The notes beneath the pieces were generated by a model, which searched no databases, had not been told where the DNA came from, and saw only the letters and a program-made list of their open reading frames with translations. The translations under genes were made by a program, and so were the position numbers. From positions 70,001 to 134,000 of the forward strand of contig JAFBJZ010000735.1 in assembly GCA_016785225.1 (NCBI GenBank): DNA of 64,000 nt, written 5' to 3'. Positions 11,729-23,225 of the stretch are shown here, piece after piece. How positions within the stretch are numbered: the first letter of the stretch is position 1; every line of letters begins with the position of its first letter. The stretch is from Psettodes erumei (taxonomy: Eukaryota; Chordata; Actinopteri; Pleuronectiformes; Psettodidae).

Positions 11729-11792
11729 GAATCGAACCCAGCACGTCCGACGCCCCTCAGGAGGCCGAGCGAGTCGTCGCGGGTTCGATTCC
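11729..11792. other. Inverted pair of tRNA B-box-like motifs
   Basis: GAATCGAACCC at 11729-11739 and GGGTTCGATTC at 11781-11791 are perfect reverse complements 41 nt apart. Each matches the tRNA T-arm (B-box) consensus. An A-box-like GGCCGAGCGAG lies at 11763-11773, too close to the second B-box for a normal tRNA. No acceptor stem pairs with either arm, so this is at most a tRNA-derived relic. Confidence 0.4.
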
Positions 11793-11850
11793 CGGCTGAA
11801 GCTGACGGCAGTGGGGCTCGAGACAGCGGGAGGAAGAGGAGGGTTTGTGT

Positions 11851-11860
11851 TTTATTTATT
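11851..11860 (-). terminator. Probable tmem129 polyadenylation signals
   Basis: Two overlapping minus-strand AATAAA hexamers, about 660 nt downstream of the tmem129 stop codon and close to the converging atoh8 3' end. Confidence 0.45.
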
Positions 11861-12517
11861 TTTGCCTTAACAACAGCTCAGCTGACGAACACACATCAGA
11901 AGAGTAAGCGACAAAAAGAGCTCAACTACACGTCAGTGTAATCCCACCAGGGTTCAGTAATCTGTGTGCACGGATTGAATAAAGTGCGCGATGGCATCTC
12001 CATCTTTTTGTTGTTGTTGTTGTTGTGACGTCCTAAAAGCCGTGTCCTGTTTTGTTAAACTTTGTTGGCGTGTTGTAGCAGCAGTTGCATGACGTCGGTT
12101 ACACACACTGATTAGAGCTTTGTTTTGTTTTTTCGCCCGGTGACAGCGTTTTTTTCTCGTTAGCACCTCACGCTAACTGGAAATAAAACGTGGCAGCACG
12201 GGTCCAACCTGCAGCAGGATGAGGCGGCGCAGACGACGGGGGGGAAACGTTCATGGCGGCAGGTTCATTCCACGCCGCCAATCATGTGACTGAACGCGAC
12301 AGGAAGTCGTTCGTTAAAAAAGGAAAACGACGTCATGATCGTAAACTTAAAACATAAAACCAACAACATTCTCCCGATGCGTGACATCATCATCGCTCCT
12401 TATTGAAAAAGCACAGAGTAAAACAGTTCGGACCGGTTCGGCCCGCTCCTCCTCTCCCAGCTGAATATTGTGCAAAAAAACCAACAACGCAGCTCTTCGG
12501 AGGCAGGAGTCCATTCG

Positions 12518-13190
12518 TCAGCGAACCACGCAAACGTCCAGGATGCAGAACGTGGCCCGGCAGGTCGGGCAGGGAACCCTGCTGGACAACCAGGTCTCGG
12601 GCCTCTGCTGGTCCTGGCGGCTGGCGAACCACCGGCCCAGACAGGACAGGCACCACAGGGGTCTGCAGAAGCACTGCTGGCAGTCCGACTCGCTGTCGGC
12701 TCCTGCGAACACACACACACACACACACACACCGGGTGTCGAGTCCAATCGGTTCTGATTCACGAGCTCCAGACCGAGAACCAGAACCAGGTCACATTAA
12801 ACCCCCCCCTCACCTTCTGCGTGGCAGAGCCGGACCAGCTTGGCGTTGGCCGGAGTCTGCATGCAGCCGATACAGGGCTCCACTTCCTGCGGACGGAGAG
12901 CGAGCGTTCCTTAGCGACGGAGAGAGGCGGGGCCGGATTCGTTTTTTTTTCCCCAGCGGCGTACCTTACCTGTCCGCGGGGGAGCGCGTACGGCTGGTTG
13001 AGCGCCACCTGAGCTCTGAACGTCTCCAGGAAGAGCTCGCTGATGGTCTGGTGGATCACCACGTTGGCGGCGTTCCTGATGGGAGCGCGGAGTTTCTCCC
13101 TGAGCTCCGCGTACTCCGTGGAGTAGAGCCTGGGAACGACACGCCGTGTAGTTTTATTTTGGCGCCGACTAGACGGTGAAAGATGACAGA

Positions 13191-13224
<34 letters not shown>

Positions 13225-13404
13225 GATATCGAAGGGCTTGACGGCGGGGTTGATGCTGTGCACTCTGAGGGTCAGGATCTGCGTGGGCGAGCCCGACTCC
13301 GGACTCAGCTGGTGCTGCCTGGACTCCACCACCGTCACGTGACACTCGCTCTGTAAGGCCACGTAGACGTGATAGGCGGTGACCTGTGGACGGACAGGCG
13401 GGGG

Positions 13405-13484
<80 letters not shown>

Positions 13485-13593
13485 CTCACCTGTCAGGCCC
13501 AGAGCGACACAGCTCCTCCCACAGGAGGCCGACGGGTGCATGTGGTGACGGTGACACCTATTGTTCGCAGTAAGAACTGCACCCAGTGTTCAG

Positions 13594-13636
<43 letters not shown>

Positions 13637-14731
13637 ACCTTTAACACCCAGCTGTCGGTGACGATGACCCTGTCCCCGGGCGCCCCGGTCACAAACTTGT
13701 CGATGCGCCGGAACTCGGTGTTGACGCCGGCCGCCACGGAGCCCCAGCTGGCGTGGGGGGGCCGCACGTGGGCCCGCAGCGCCCGGCTGATTGGGTGGTT
13801 GTGCCAGCGGCGGCGGGACCAGTAGATGACGAGCGTCCAGCTGGCCAACTGGAGGAAGACGGAGAGGAGGAGGAAGGCCCTCCAGCTGTCGCTCACCTGG
13901 GCGAAAAAAAAAAACACAGGACGGCGACGATGACGCGTTACTGACAACAAACTAGTTCCGCCGTTCGTTCGTCCCGCAGCTGCTCGTCCTGTCACGTTCA
14001 GGACTCACCTGAAGTCCCGCCCCCCCCAGGAGGTTCACCTGTAATCTTGATGTCATGAACGAAAAATATAATGTGTGTTTCTCCAGGATTTAACAGAAAC
14101 GAGCAGACTGACCTGGTGAACGTATCCAAGGTTCTTCTCTGGAGCCGCAATACACATCCCCAAGTAGTAACCTGGGGGGGGGGCAGAGAGCACTCGATAT
14201 GAACACCAGGACCCGGTCAGAACCGGATCACCTCCACCACAGACCCATATGCCAGAAAAGGAGGCCCGATCACAGCTGATTTGCATGCATATGTAAACAA
14301 ACAGACTATATTCCATCACACTTCCTGTTCCGGGCGGAAGTGCTTGTCCCTTCGTGTATTGGATGTGGGTGAAGCGTGTGATGGACCAGCTCTGGTCCTC
14401 ACAGACACGCGGGAACCGGCGGGGGTGCACGTCTGGTTCGCCTGCGTCACACCCACCCACCGCCACCCCCTAAACCCCAAAACCGGGTCTCGCTAACTTA
14501 TAACCGCGTGTGTGTCGGGTTTTTACCGAGAGGCAGCGCGGAGTGGACCAGCACCGTGATGCTGGTTCTCCGGACGTGGTACTGCACGAAGACCACATCC
14601 TCGCTCCCCAGCCAGGACGAGAACAGGTTCTGGATGGTCAGTCCGGCCGAACGGAACTCGTTGGGGGTGCACACGAAGCACAGAGAGAAGACGACGTAGG
14701 CCAAAGTGAAACTCAGCTCCGGGTTCTCCAT
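12518..14731 (-). CDS. tmem129: ER membrane E3 ubiquitin ligase TMEM129
   Basis: TMEM129 is an endoplasmic reticulum E3 ligase with an atypical RING used in ER-associated degradation. Seven exons were reconstructed: 14731-14527, 14171-14113, 13896-13639, 13383-13223, 13129-12970, 12886-12814 and 12702-12518. They total 1101 nt (366 residues; mammalian proteins have about 362) with consistent phases. The N-terminus MENPELSFTLAYVVFSLCFV is the first membrane segment. A second follows in exons 1-2 (SALPLGYYLGMCIAA) and a third in exon 3 (FLLLSVFLQLASWTLVIYW). The cysteine-only RING-like domain is intact: CIGC, then CQQCFCRPLWCLSC, then CPTC near the C-terminus, which ends DVCVVR as in the family. 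Two introns carry TG repeats at a splice site: at the exon 4 donor (13222 downward) and just before the exon 7 acceptor. CCAAT and GC boxes lie upstream at 14899-14923. Confidence 0.95.
13406..13482. repeat. (CA)n microsatellite in a tmem129 intron
   Basis: About 77 bp of uninterrupted CA repeat lie in the third intron of tmem129, so the transcript carries UG repeats upstream of the exon 4 acceptor. A second TG block at about 13595-13630 sits at the other end of the same intron. Confidence 0.95.
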
Positions 14732-14960
14732 TCTGGGTCCGCCGTCAGTCGTCGTCCATATTTACCGGACTTTCTCTGCCCCGCTTCCGCCCGGGTGACG
14801 TGTCGGCCGGGGACGAAGCGGCCCCTTCGTGCCGGCGCTTTGAAGCCAACGATCGGGGGTTTGTCCCCGCCCCTTCCTTTCTGTTCAAGCCGCTTGTGAT
14901 TGGTCAACTACTGGGGGGCGGGGCCTACACTGAGGAAGAGGAGGGAGGGAGGCGAGAGAG
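14732..14960 (-). promoter_or_regulatory. tmem129 promoter
   Basis: Immediately upstream of the tmem129 ATG the DNA is CpG-rich. It has a minus-strand CCAAT box (14899-14903) and a GC box (GGGGGCGGGG, 14914-14923). Further right the sequence becomes AT-rich. Confidence 0.45.
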
Positions 14961-14989
14961 GGAACAGCCCAGTGAAAATGAATTATAAA

Positions 14990-15060
14990 CATAAATAAAT
15001 GTGATATAATTAATTTTACACGTTGTTTTTGGTTCCCATCACTACCCACGAACTTTTTTT

Positions 15061-15096
<36 letters not shown>

Positions 15097-15509
15097 GTTA
15101 ATATTATTCCCACGGCATCATCACGTAAAAAAATAAGTAAAATAAAAATAATTTAAAAATTAAAAAGTTTGATCGTCACGTGATTTATCTGGACGTCACA
15201 TAGTTCCCGGAAGTTCTTTATTGATAGAAACCACACGCACCGTTTATTTCAATTCAAGCACGCCTTACAGCCTGTATGTATGAAAATCATCATTTACACA
15301 TAAAAACACTTGTTAGCTATGATGATAAAATAAATAAAAATAAAAACATATTTTACTCAGGAATATAAATATATATTTGTTGCCAAATGGTAAAAAAAAA
15401 CATGTATTAATGAATGCAAATATTTTTTATATTAATCAACAAATACATTTACATCATCATCACATTATTTGCAACAGTAAATATTACATTGTTCAAACAA
15501 CACTTAAAA

Positions 15510-15564
<55 letters not shown>

Positions 15565-15787
15565 CAGGGTTCAGACTTGGAGAGACACCGCAGACCCGGC
15601 AGCCTCCAACGACGAGCGCTGCCGTGGATCCTCAGGTCCAACCATTCCTGCTGAGCGGCACCCAGAGCGAGACTGGGAGCACAGAATACACACAGTACTT
15701 ACTACCGGCGCAGTACTTCTGTCCCCCAGAACACGTGAACAACACAGAACCCTGTGCGGTACTTGAAGGGGAGGGACAGAACCTTCC
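14990..15787 (-). other. AT-rich tmem129-ccdc142 spacer and ccdc142 3' UTR
   Basis: The left part is AT-rich low-complexity DNA, including TTA repeats near 15070-15095. Minus-strand AATAAA hexamers at 15217-15222 and 15242-15247 are suitable polyadenylation signals for ccdc142, whose stop lies at 15788. A TG repeat occupies about 15512-15562. No coding exon was seen. Confidence 0.5.
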
Positions 15788-18700
15788 CTACACAACCCAG
15801 GAAGTTGTAAAAATGTACCTGGGAGCGAGGTAGGGCTCTCCAGGGATGGACGGGTCCACCGGAGGGAGCTCCGTGGTCCCGACTGAGGGATCGGACCGAG
15901 TCGGGTCTTCGCCCTCCACACACCCGAGGTTGGTTATACTGCTCCCCACCGCTGCGTCGCTGCCGCTGGCCGGACCTGAAGAAGAGGTGCAAACACAAGT
16001 CTCCAATCTGAACTGTCCGGTTCTGTATAAGCACATCCCGCCGACGTTCTCCGAGCTGCCGGGTCCGAGCCCGGCGTGACACTCACAGCAGCGCGTGAAC
16101 GGCTCCCAGCTTCGCGGCTGCAGGAGCGGCTTGACCTGCGGCTGCTGCAGCAGACACATCACGGCCGAGTCCACCTGCTGAAAAACCCTGGAGACAGAGA
16201 CCCGGGTCACGCAGCAGGTCCGAACACAGGACGGTTCCCTGCACCGGGTCCTTTACACATTAACAACACGGCAAGTTTTTCAAGTAGTTTTCTGTCTTGA
16301 GGTATTTCACTCTTCCACGTTTATTTCTACAGCGGCTCCCTGTTGATGAACCCACATGACAACACTGTTTATCACTGTTTAACTGCTCCTACACTGACAT
16401 GTGCTGCCTGCTCTGTTTTTAAAAGTATCCTCAGGGAAACACAGAGAACGCAGACGTGATACCGGAGGCTGAGCAGGCGCTGGTGCAGCTCGGCCGACAG
16501 TCCGTATCTGTCCGACTGGATCAACTCCCTGATGGAATCGAAGTCTCGCTTCAGCTGCAGAGCTCCCTGCACGCTGAGGACACACACAAGGAATATACAT
16601 TTTTAAAAAACCACAAATCTACGCACGCTGCTGACAAACAGCGACCCATGTTTTGTGTCCGTGAACTGACCTGAACTTGATCTTCTGCTTCAGGATGTGC
16701 TCCATCCAGGCCTCCAGGAAAGCCGTCACGGTTACGCTCAGAGTTTGGACCCGGGCGTCGTCGGACAGCGGCGCCACCCCCTCCAACACCTGACCAATCA
16801 CAGTCTTAGCTGCCACAGAGACATACTCGCTGGGGCTGCTGGGAAAACCTGCACACACAGTGAAATGGGATCAGATTTGGATGAACCGATGGACCAGCTG
16901 CGCAAGGCTCGGATGTCGGGTTGCAACTGGAGGGTTCTGGTTTTTTTTAATCAGCTGAAGCAGCTGTGACCCACCGCTCCAGTCTGGTTAGCTCCAGTTA
17001 GCTCCAGTTAGCTTTAGCTGATTAGCCGAGGGGGTTCGTGGGGTGATAACGTCCTTACCTGTCCTGTGGCTGGTTCTCCAGTGGACGGGGGAGGGCATGG
17101 CCTCCTCAAAGACGTCTCCTGACACCCTCTTGCAGTAGCTGGAGAAGGTCTTCAGCACCGCGGACGAGAAGGTCTGGCGGACACAGAGCAGACGAGTCAG
17201 GACCGGAGGACGACCGCGCTCTCGGGTCCGCACGGCCGAGACTTCACCTGCAGACCGGCCACGGCGCCGCCGAGCGCTTCGACCTGCTGCCGCAGGAGGA
17301 GCCGGCCGTGGGCGTGAGGAGGTGACCGGAGGTCGCTCTCCCAGTCCGTCAGCAGGGACGTGGCCTGAAGCGCCACCGTCTCCAAGCACTCGCTCAGCAC
17401 CTGCAGAGACGATGCAGCGCAGCTCATTAAACTGATTTGTGATCAGTGTTTTTTTTTTTGTTTTTTTTTTTACGTGCACGTGTTATAATATATCTTCTGA
17501 ACCGAGACGCAACCCTTCGGTGGTGACGACTGATGACATCAGCAGGAGTGAACCCACCTTGAGGTCCCGCTGCGTGATAAGCAGGAACTTGCCGAGGGCC
17601 CACGAGGACAGGAACTGGTACGCCTTGGACACAATCCAGACTGAGGACAGCTGCGCCGCGGCCGACGCCAAGCTGACGGTCCGTCTCTGGAGAGAGAGGC
17701 TGCGGGAGGGGGGGGCGAGAGAGCCTGAGGAGGGAGGGAGGGTGGGAGAGAGAGAGAGGCTCAGCACTGGTCATTATTAATGAGAACCTAGAAAAAGTTC
17801 ATTCACACACACAGATCAGATCAGCAACTGAACCTGAGGCTCCGCTGTCTGAGCGATGGCAGTGCAGGGCGGAGAGGAGGGGCGGGGCCAGCCGCAGGAA
17901 GTGCTGCGCGGTCGCCGACATCGCCGCGCCTCCGTCACGCTGAGACGACGGCGCCGCAGAGACACACTTGTCTCTCAGAGCTGAACCTAAGCTCCTGCAC
18001 AACGCTGGAGACGGACAGAGACGGCGCGATCAGCGTCTCGCGGCGTGAGGTTTTTTTCGCGCTCGCTATCTGCTGATGTGTGCGCATACGAACCGTCGTC
18101 CCACTGAGCGCGCGCCGCGCCGACCGACAGCCGCAGGAAGAAATCCTCCAGCGCGGCGCCGCACTCCTCTGGAAGGAGGCCTGCAAGAACACGATGATGT
18201 CACAGTGACCTTTGACCTTCGGTGTTGCAGTTATACAGCAGTTGGACTTCATCTTCTTACCTGTCCCTCCGGCACGGCGGACCCGGCTCAGGATCTTGAC
18301 CCCCCAGCGGTGGTCTCGGAGGTTTCCGTCTGGCGACGTGAGCGTCTGCAGCCACAGGGCTTCGGCGCAGAGGGTCCGCAGCAGGGCGCGGTACCGTCCG
18401 AACAGGTCGGCGAACACCGGGGGCTGGCCCAGGTCCAGCCACTGGACCGAGTGCGGCCAGCGAGCGCAGTCCCGCTCCGTCTCTGCGTGTGCGTCCCTCT
18501 GACGGCCCGAGCTGGAGACACACAAACTGTGAGCGCGATCACGTGATGAGCGACGAGACCGACGACTTCTGGTCGTACCTGCCGGCGGACTCCAGTCTGG
18601 TTGGAATCTCCAGTGTGGTCCACTCCAGCTGAGCTTCTTCCGTGTTCTGGTCCTTGTCCGGTTTTGAACCCAGTCCGTTAACGTCCGCTGAGCCAGCTGT

Positions 18701-20770
18701 TCGCAGCAGGTCTGTCGCTGAATTTGGCGGCAGCTGTTCGGGCGTCGGCGTACGCGACACCAGCGGAGCCAGCAGGTCGCTGGAGGAAACCAGCACCTGA
18801 AAGAAGAACTCCGCCGAAGAGAGGTTCTGTTGGCAAACAGCTGACAGAGGAGGGTTCTGGAGCAGGTTACAGTTTTCTACATTTGGTTCTGAAGCTTCCG
18901 CACGGGTCTGGACTCCGACGGTCTGGGAGATGCGGTTTTGGCACCGGCTGGTTTGGTCTTTGTCTGTCCTGGATGAGACGGGCTTGTGGTTGTCTGAGGT
19001 GGTACAGTCCAAATGAAGGTCCGGGATGTGATGCGGTAAGGGGTGCTGGAGGATGGGCTCCCGAGTCCGTTCAGGTCTCAGCGTGGAAGTCAGCCGGGAT
19101 GAACAGAACCTGTGCCGGACTCGTGGCAATCGTGGACCGGACACGCCTGGCGGCTCTGCGCTGACGCCCAGTGCTGCAGCTGTGCGGCGGCCATCTTTGC
19201 ATGATGCGCCGCGAGGCTCACGGTTAGCTCTCTGACCGAGAGCGCGGCGGGGTGACGCTCCCTGCTCTTTGGAAAAGCAGAATTCCGTGCAGAATAATGT
19301 GCCCGGCGTAACACCGCCGTCCTCCGCTGGGCGGCGCCGTGCTGCGCTCGCTGCTCCTCCACCGCCTGGTTGTACAGGTCCGCCCCAGCTAACACGTCCT
19401 CCAGGACTCGTCTCGGTACCGAGCGCAAGTCGGTCCGGGCTGCGGCAGACAGGACGACGCGCACGCAACGTTCCATCAGAACCAGCGCCTGCAGTGCGAG
19501 CGAGTCCAGGGTGCGTTTGATTTCCGACAGCAGCCGGGTCTGCTGGACCAGAGCGGGTCTCAGCAAAGGGTCCGACTGAACTTTGGAGACCAGACAAGAC
19601 CAATGGTTGAGATGGACCCGGAGCTCCTGGCTCAGCGGGCCCAGTCCGACCCTGAGCCAAGACCAGCTGGACGGGTTCTGGAAAGAAGAAGACAACACTC
19701 CGTGATTTTGAAAAAATACTTTTACATTCATCACGTTTATAATATCGACATCATGACATCCACCTCCTGGAGCGGTCCGGTCCGAGTCTGGACCCGGACC
19801 CAACATCACACACCTGGTGCAGGTGGAGGTTCTCCTCCTGCTCCTCCAGCAGGCGGCTCACTCTCCGTACGAACGCCGTGGCGAGTCGGGCCCTCCTGCC
19901 GTACTCGTGCAGGAGGAGCAGCAGGGAGCGCTCCTCCAGGAGCCTCCTCAGGGCTCGGTAGTGTCCCTGCAGGGCGGAGCAGGAGGGGGGCAGGAGGTGC
20001 ACCCCGCCCTCTGCTGGGAGGCCTTTCACACACACCTGACGGGGGGGGGGGGGCACAGTCAGGACAGTTCTCTTGGTTGCTTACACCTGTTCAAACCCCC
20101 TCACACTCACCTGGGGAGACCCCGCCTGCGTGCCGCCGACCAGCTGCCAGTGCGGCGCCGCCGTCAGGACGGACTGCTGCAGACGCAGGAGACGCGCGGA
20201 GGACCGGGACACCAGGTTGTGCGCCGCTACGAAATGTCCTTCGTCCTGGTCCTCGTCCTGACTGCAGCCGTGGAACAGCCACCTCAGGCCGGGGTTGAAG
20301 GTGCTCCTCAGTAACGACTCGGCGCGCTGCAGCGAGCGGGAGATGGAGCGCTGCGACCAGGAACCTGGAGGAGGACACGGCCGGCGTTAAGCGAGGCGTG
20401 AACGCCGTCGGCACGCTGAGAGATGAGGAGACGTCGTACCGTTGGTAGTCGCATCCTCCGTCGCCGTGCAACTCCCCTGGAAGACAGAAGGGGAAAAATT
20501 AAAAATTTTTCATACAGCTGTAGCTACTGTAAAACCTAAAACACGCCAACTGTACAAATACTGTAGGAACATTTAAATGGACAGTTAACAGATAAACCAC
20601 TAACCTGCTCCTTCTCTGGACAGAACGACTCAGAGTTCTCCCAGTCTGAAACAGAACCCACAGCCGTCAGAACCAGAACAGAACACTGCAGTGATCCAGA
20701 CAGTACAGTACGACAGTGAGTCAAATTTAGCTTCTCTGATTAATCTTTGTTTTTATGTTATCAAGGGTTT

Positions 20771-20842
<72 letters not shown>

Positions 20843-20950
20843 ATCACCTGTCATCCCACCGGACTCACCACCCGGATCACTCGGTACCTCCGGGTGGTTC
20901 TGATCCATCCCTGACAGTGCGGCTAAGCTGTGGACACAGTTCAGGTTCAT
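15788..20950 (-). CDS. ccdc142: Coiled-coil domain-containing protein 142
   Basis: This matches vertebrate CCDC142, a poorly characterised protein; no function is claimed. Diagnostic segments are EYVSVAAKTVIGQVLEGVAP, then TAFLEAWMEHILKQKIKFR, ALQLKRDFDSIRELIQSDRY, AELHQRLLSLRYHRVFQQVD and AVMCLLQQPQVKPLLQPRSW. Early exons with exact phase are 20950-20848, 20476-20440, 20645-20605 (the second in order), 20364-20111 and 20035-19814. The next exon starts at 19677 and ends near 19115 (donor uncertain). Later exons are about 18796-18580, 18508-18260, 18180-18093, 18004-17836, 17728-17560, 17402-17246, 17175-17066, 16850-16674, 16572-16459, 16190-16086 and 15977-15788. Exon 5 encodes a leucine-rich helical stretch (EERSLLLLLHEYGRRARLAT). 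The first ATG (MNLNCVHSLAAL) is the first in phase with exon 2. The C-terminal end depends on whether the last exon reads through at about 15824, so the final residues are tentative. Confidence 0.85.
20775..20841. repeat. (TG)n microsatellite in ccdc142 intron 1
   Basis: About 66 bp of uninterrupted TG on the plus strand, starting 6 bp inside intron 1 from the exon 1 donor. In the ccdc142 transcript it reads CA. Confidence 0.95.
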
Positions 20951-20959
20951 GGCACCGTG

Positions 20960-21560
20960 CTCGCTCTTATTCAGTCAGTGTGTGTTAGCTCGACGCTGTT
21001 GTGTTGCCGTTACAGTAAACAGTGTAAACACGTTTCAAATCTGTTGTTACCTGTAAACACTTTCTCCTCACTCAGCATCCGAGGCGGCGCACAAACGTCC
21101 ATCCCCGGTCCGTCCCGGCAGACCCGGCCCGCTCGAGTGAAGCTCGCCCAGTTCTGACCCGACGTCAGCGCCAAACGGAACCACCAGAAGGACTCCGTGC
21201 TAGCAGGTCATCAAACCAACCGGCGGAATCGTATTACTGACTTACGCCTTTCCCCGAAACGGGCCCGTTAATCCGCTGCTCGCCGGAGAGAAGTGCGGTT
21301 TAAATTAGCGTCCGCTCGCGAGGCCTTAAAAACTCAGGAGTGAGCAGCGGCCAATCAGGAGGCAGCGTCCCCGGTTGTTAGGGCGGGGCGGACGTCGCTC
21401 CGCGAATGGAATGGGGAAAAGAGACACTCCGGCTTGTTTTTGCGACTTTAAACCAATCCCGATCGTTGTGGGCGGGGCTACAACCCGGATGCAGCGAGGG
21501 TGCCCCTGCAAAATAGTGTCGGCGGGAAGTTGTTTTGGCGGAACGTTTGCTCGCGGGAGA
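20960..21560. promoter_or_regulatory. ccdc142 promoter and CpG-rich region
   Basis: CpG-rich DNA upstream of the first ccdc142 exon, with CCAAT motifs near 21351 and 21453 and GC-box-like GGGCGGGG near 21381 and 21470. No exon was recognised, although a rightward start cannot be excluded. Confidence 0.4.
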
Positions 21561-21589
21561 GGCGATCGCTGTCATTAAAACGGTTAATA

Positions 21590-23225
21590 CCCCGTAAATA
21601 AAACTCCGTAAGAAACTGGGACTAACGTTAACCCCCCTCTAACCGGGTGCTAACCCGGAAGTAGCTGCTTATAAGATGTTTACACCTGTCGACTCCCCCA
21701 AAAAACATTTACAGAACGATATTGCACAAGAGATGTTTATAATTTTACATCCAACACTGTTTGACAGAACCACACCACAGCGTTCTGAAACACTTCTTTT
21801 ATTCTGGATAAGTGTTACTGCTCTACACATCAGATCTCTTTTCTTGCCCCTCACACACAGACAGGAATGATCTGACAGATTACAGATTAACGTCGATCAG
21901 TTACAGTCAGTTTTGGGTATTTTAGATCGGGGTAAAGAAGCAACAGCCTGCGAGCCGCTCCACGTGGAGGACCGGAGACATAATGAGAAGCAAAGCTTGG
22001 TGTATGTTACCGAGGATATGCTCTGTGTTTGCCAGAGGGGGGCAGCAGCAGGACGGCCCGGCCATACTCTAATATAAGAAAATCTATACTACAGCATCTG
22101 AAGGACCAAACCATGAGGGTTATACAAAAGGAGGAACTCCAAATGTGGAAAATATCTCTTCTTTATTTTGGGTAACTTGGAGGAAACAAACTCAGATGTA
22201 GATGTCAGCAGTAGATAGAAGTGAAGGTCTTTTAAATATAGCTTTGTTTCTTCTTTCTTAAAATGATGGATTGGGTCAAAAATCAACACTGGGTCTGTGT
22301 TCTGTTCTGCTCTGAGCATCAGTGTTGGGCCCTGACGAGGACAATGACACATGATCTCAGCTGATTAACGGCAGCAAAAACAAAAGTGTTTTTGTCTCCT
22401 TTTTGTTTACACGGTTTAGTTACAGTCCAGACGACCACGACCTTTAGGGTTCTTTCACATGCGTTACACTTTCCATTTAAACCAACAGGCATCATCATCA
22501 TTACAGACACGTCTTCCCATCGTTACCCCCAGGTTAAAGCCCGACCCCCCCTTGTGGTTTAGTGCATATCCAACTGGTTGGTTCAAACTGGGGGTGGTAG
22601 TGTACAAAACTTCTACCGGGGACCCAAACCACACTGAGACCACCACCGCCAGGAATCACAACCAGCGCTGTGAGTAATAAATCACAGCTGCACTCCAAAC
22701 GCACCATGGAGACAAACAGGAAACTCAAAGCAGACAGCTCGGTCACGTGTCACGAAGGAGGAGCCTGGAGAACCAGAGGGACCGGAGCTCACGTCGGCAC
22801 CTGTGGGACCAGTGACACGGCTCACTACAGAACAGAACCCGCAGAGCCCTCCGGTTCCTAAGAAGACATTAGTGCATTAGTGCTGAGTCATGATACGGGA
22901 CGGAGGAGACAGCGTGTTAGCTCGTCCTGCCTGTATTCACCCTCAGTCCTGCAAACAGACAAACAGGAAATGTGTTTGTGTGGGACTACGACGTTTAGCG
23001 TGACTACACCTGCGTTAGTGTGTGGAGCGGAAACCATGGCAACTGGCCTTTCATAGTCTAATCTGTCTGCCGTGACAGAAACAAGCTGATTGATGGTTCA
23101 TGACAACAGCAGCCCTTATCACATCCACTCATGATGCCCCCCCCCACACACACACACACACCCAGTCACTACTCGACCCCCAGCTTAGCTGTGATGATGC
23201 GGGAGGCGGAGCGGGCGGAGGGGGC
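21590..23225 (-). other. rnf103 3' untranslated region and spacer
   Basis: No coding exon was found. A minus-strand AATAAA at 22162-22167 lies about 1.06 kb downstream of the rnf103 stop and is the likely polyadenylation signal. A second candidate is at 21798-21803. A CTCF-like sequence (CCAGAGGGGGGCAGC, two mismatches to the core) lies at 22032-22046. Confidence 0.45.

Noticed and set aside
11721..11810. A tRNA gene on either strand
   Set aside because: B-box and A-box-like motifs are present, but the spacing is wrong, the T-stem is imperfect and no seven-base-pair acceptor stem can be formed.
18539..19660. A single 373-codon minus-strand gene inside ccdc142
   Set aside because: Only its right end corresponds to a ccdc142 exon; the rest runs through intron sequence with a stop-free composition.
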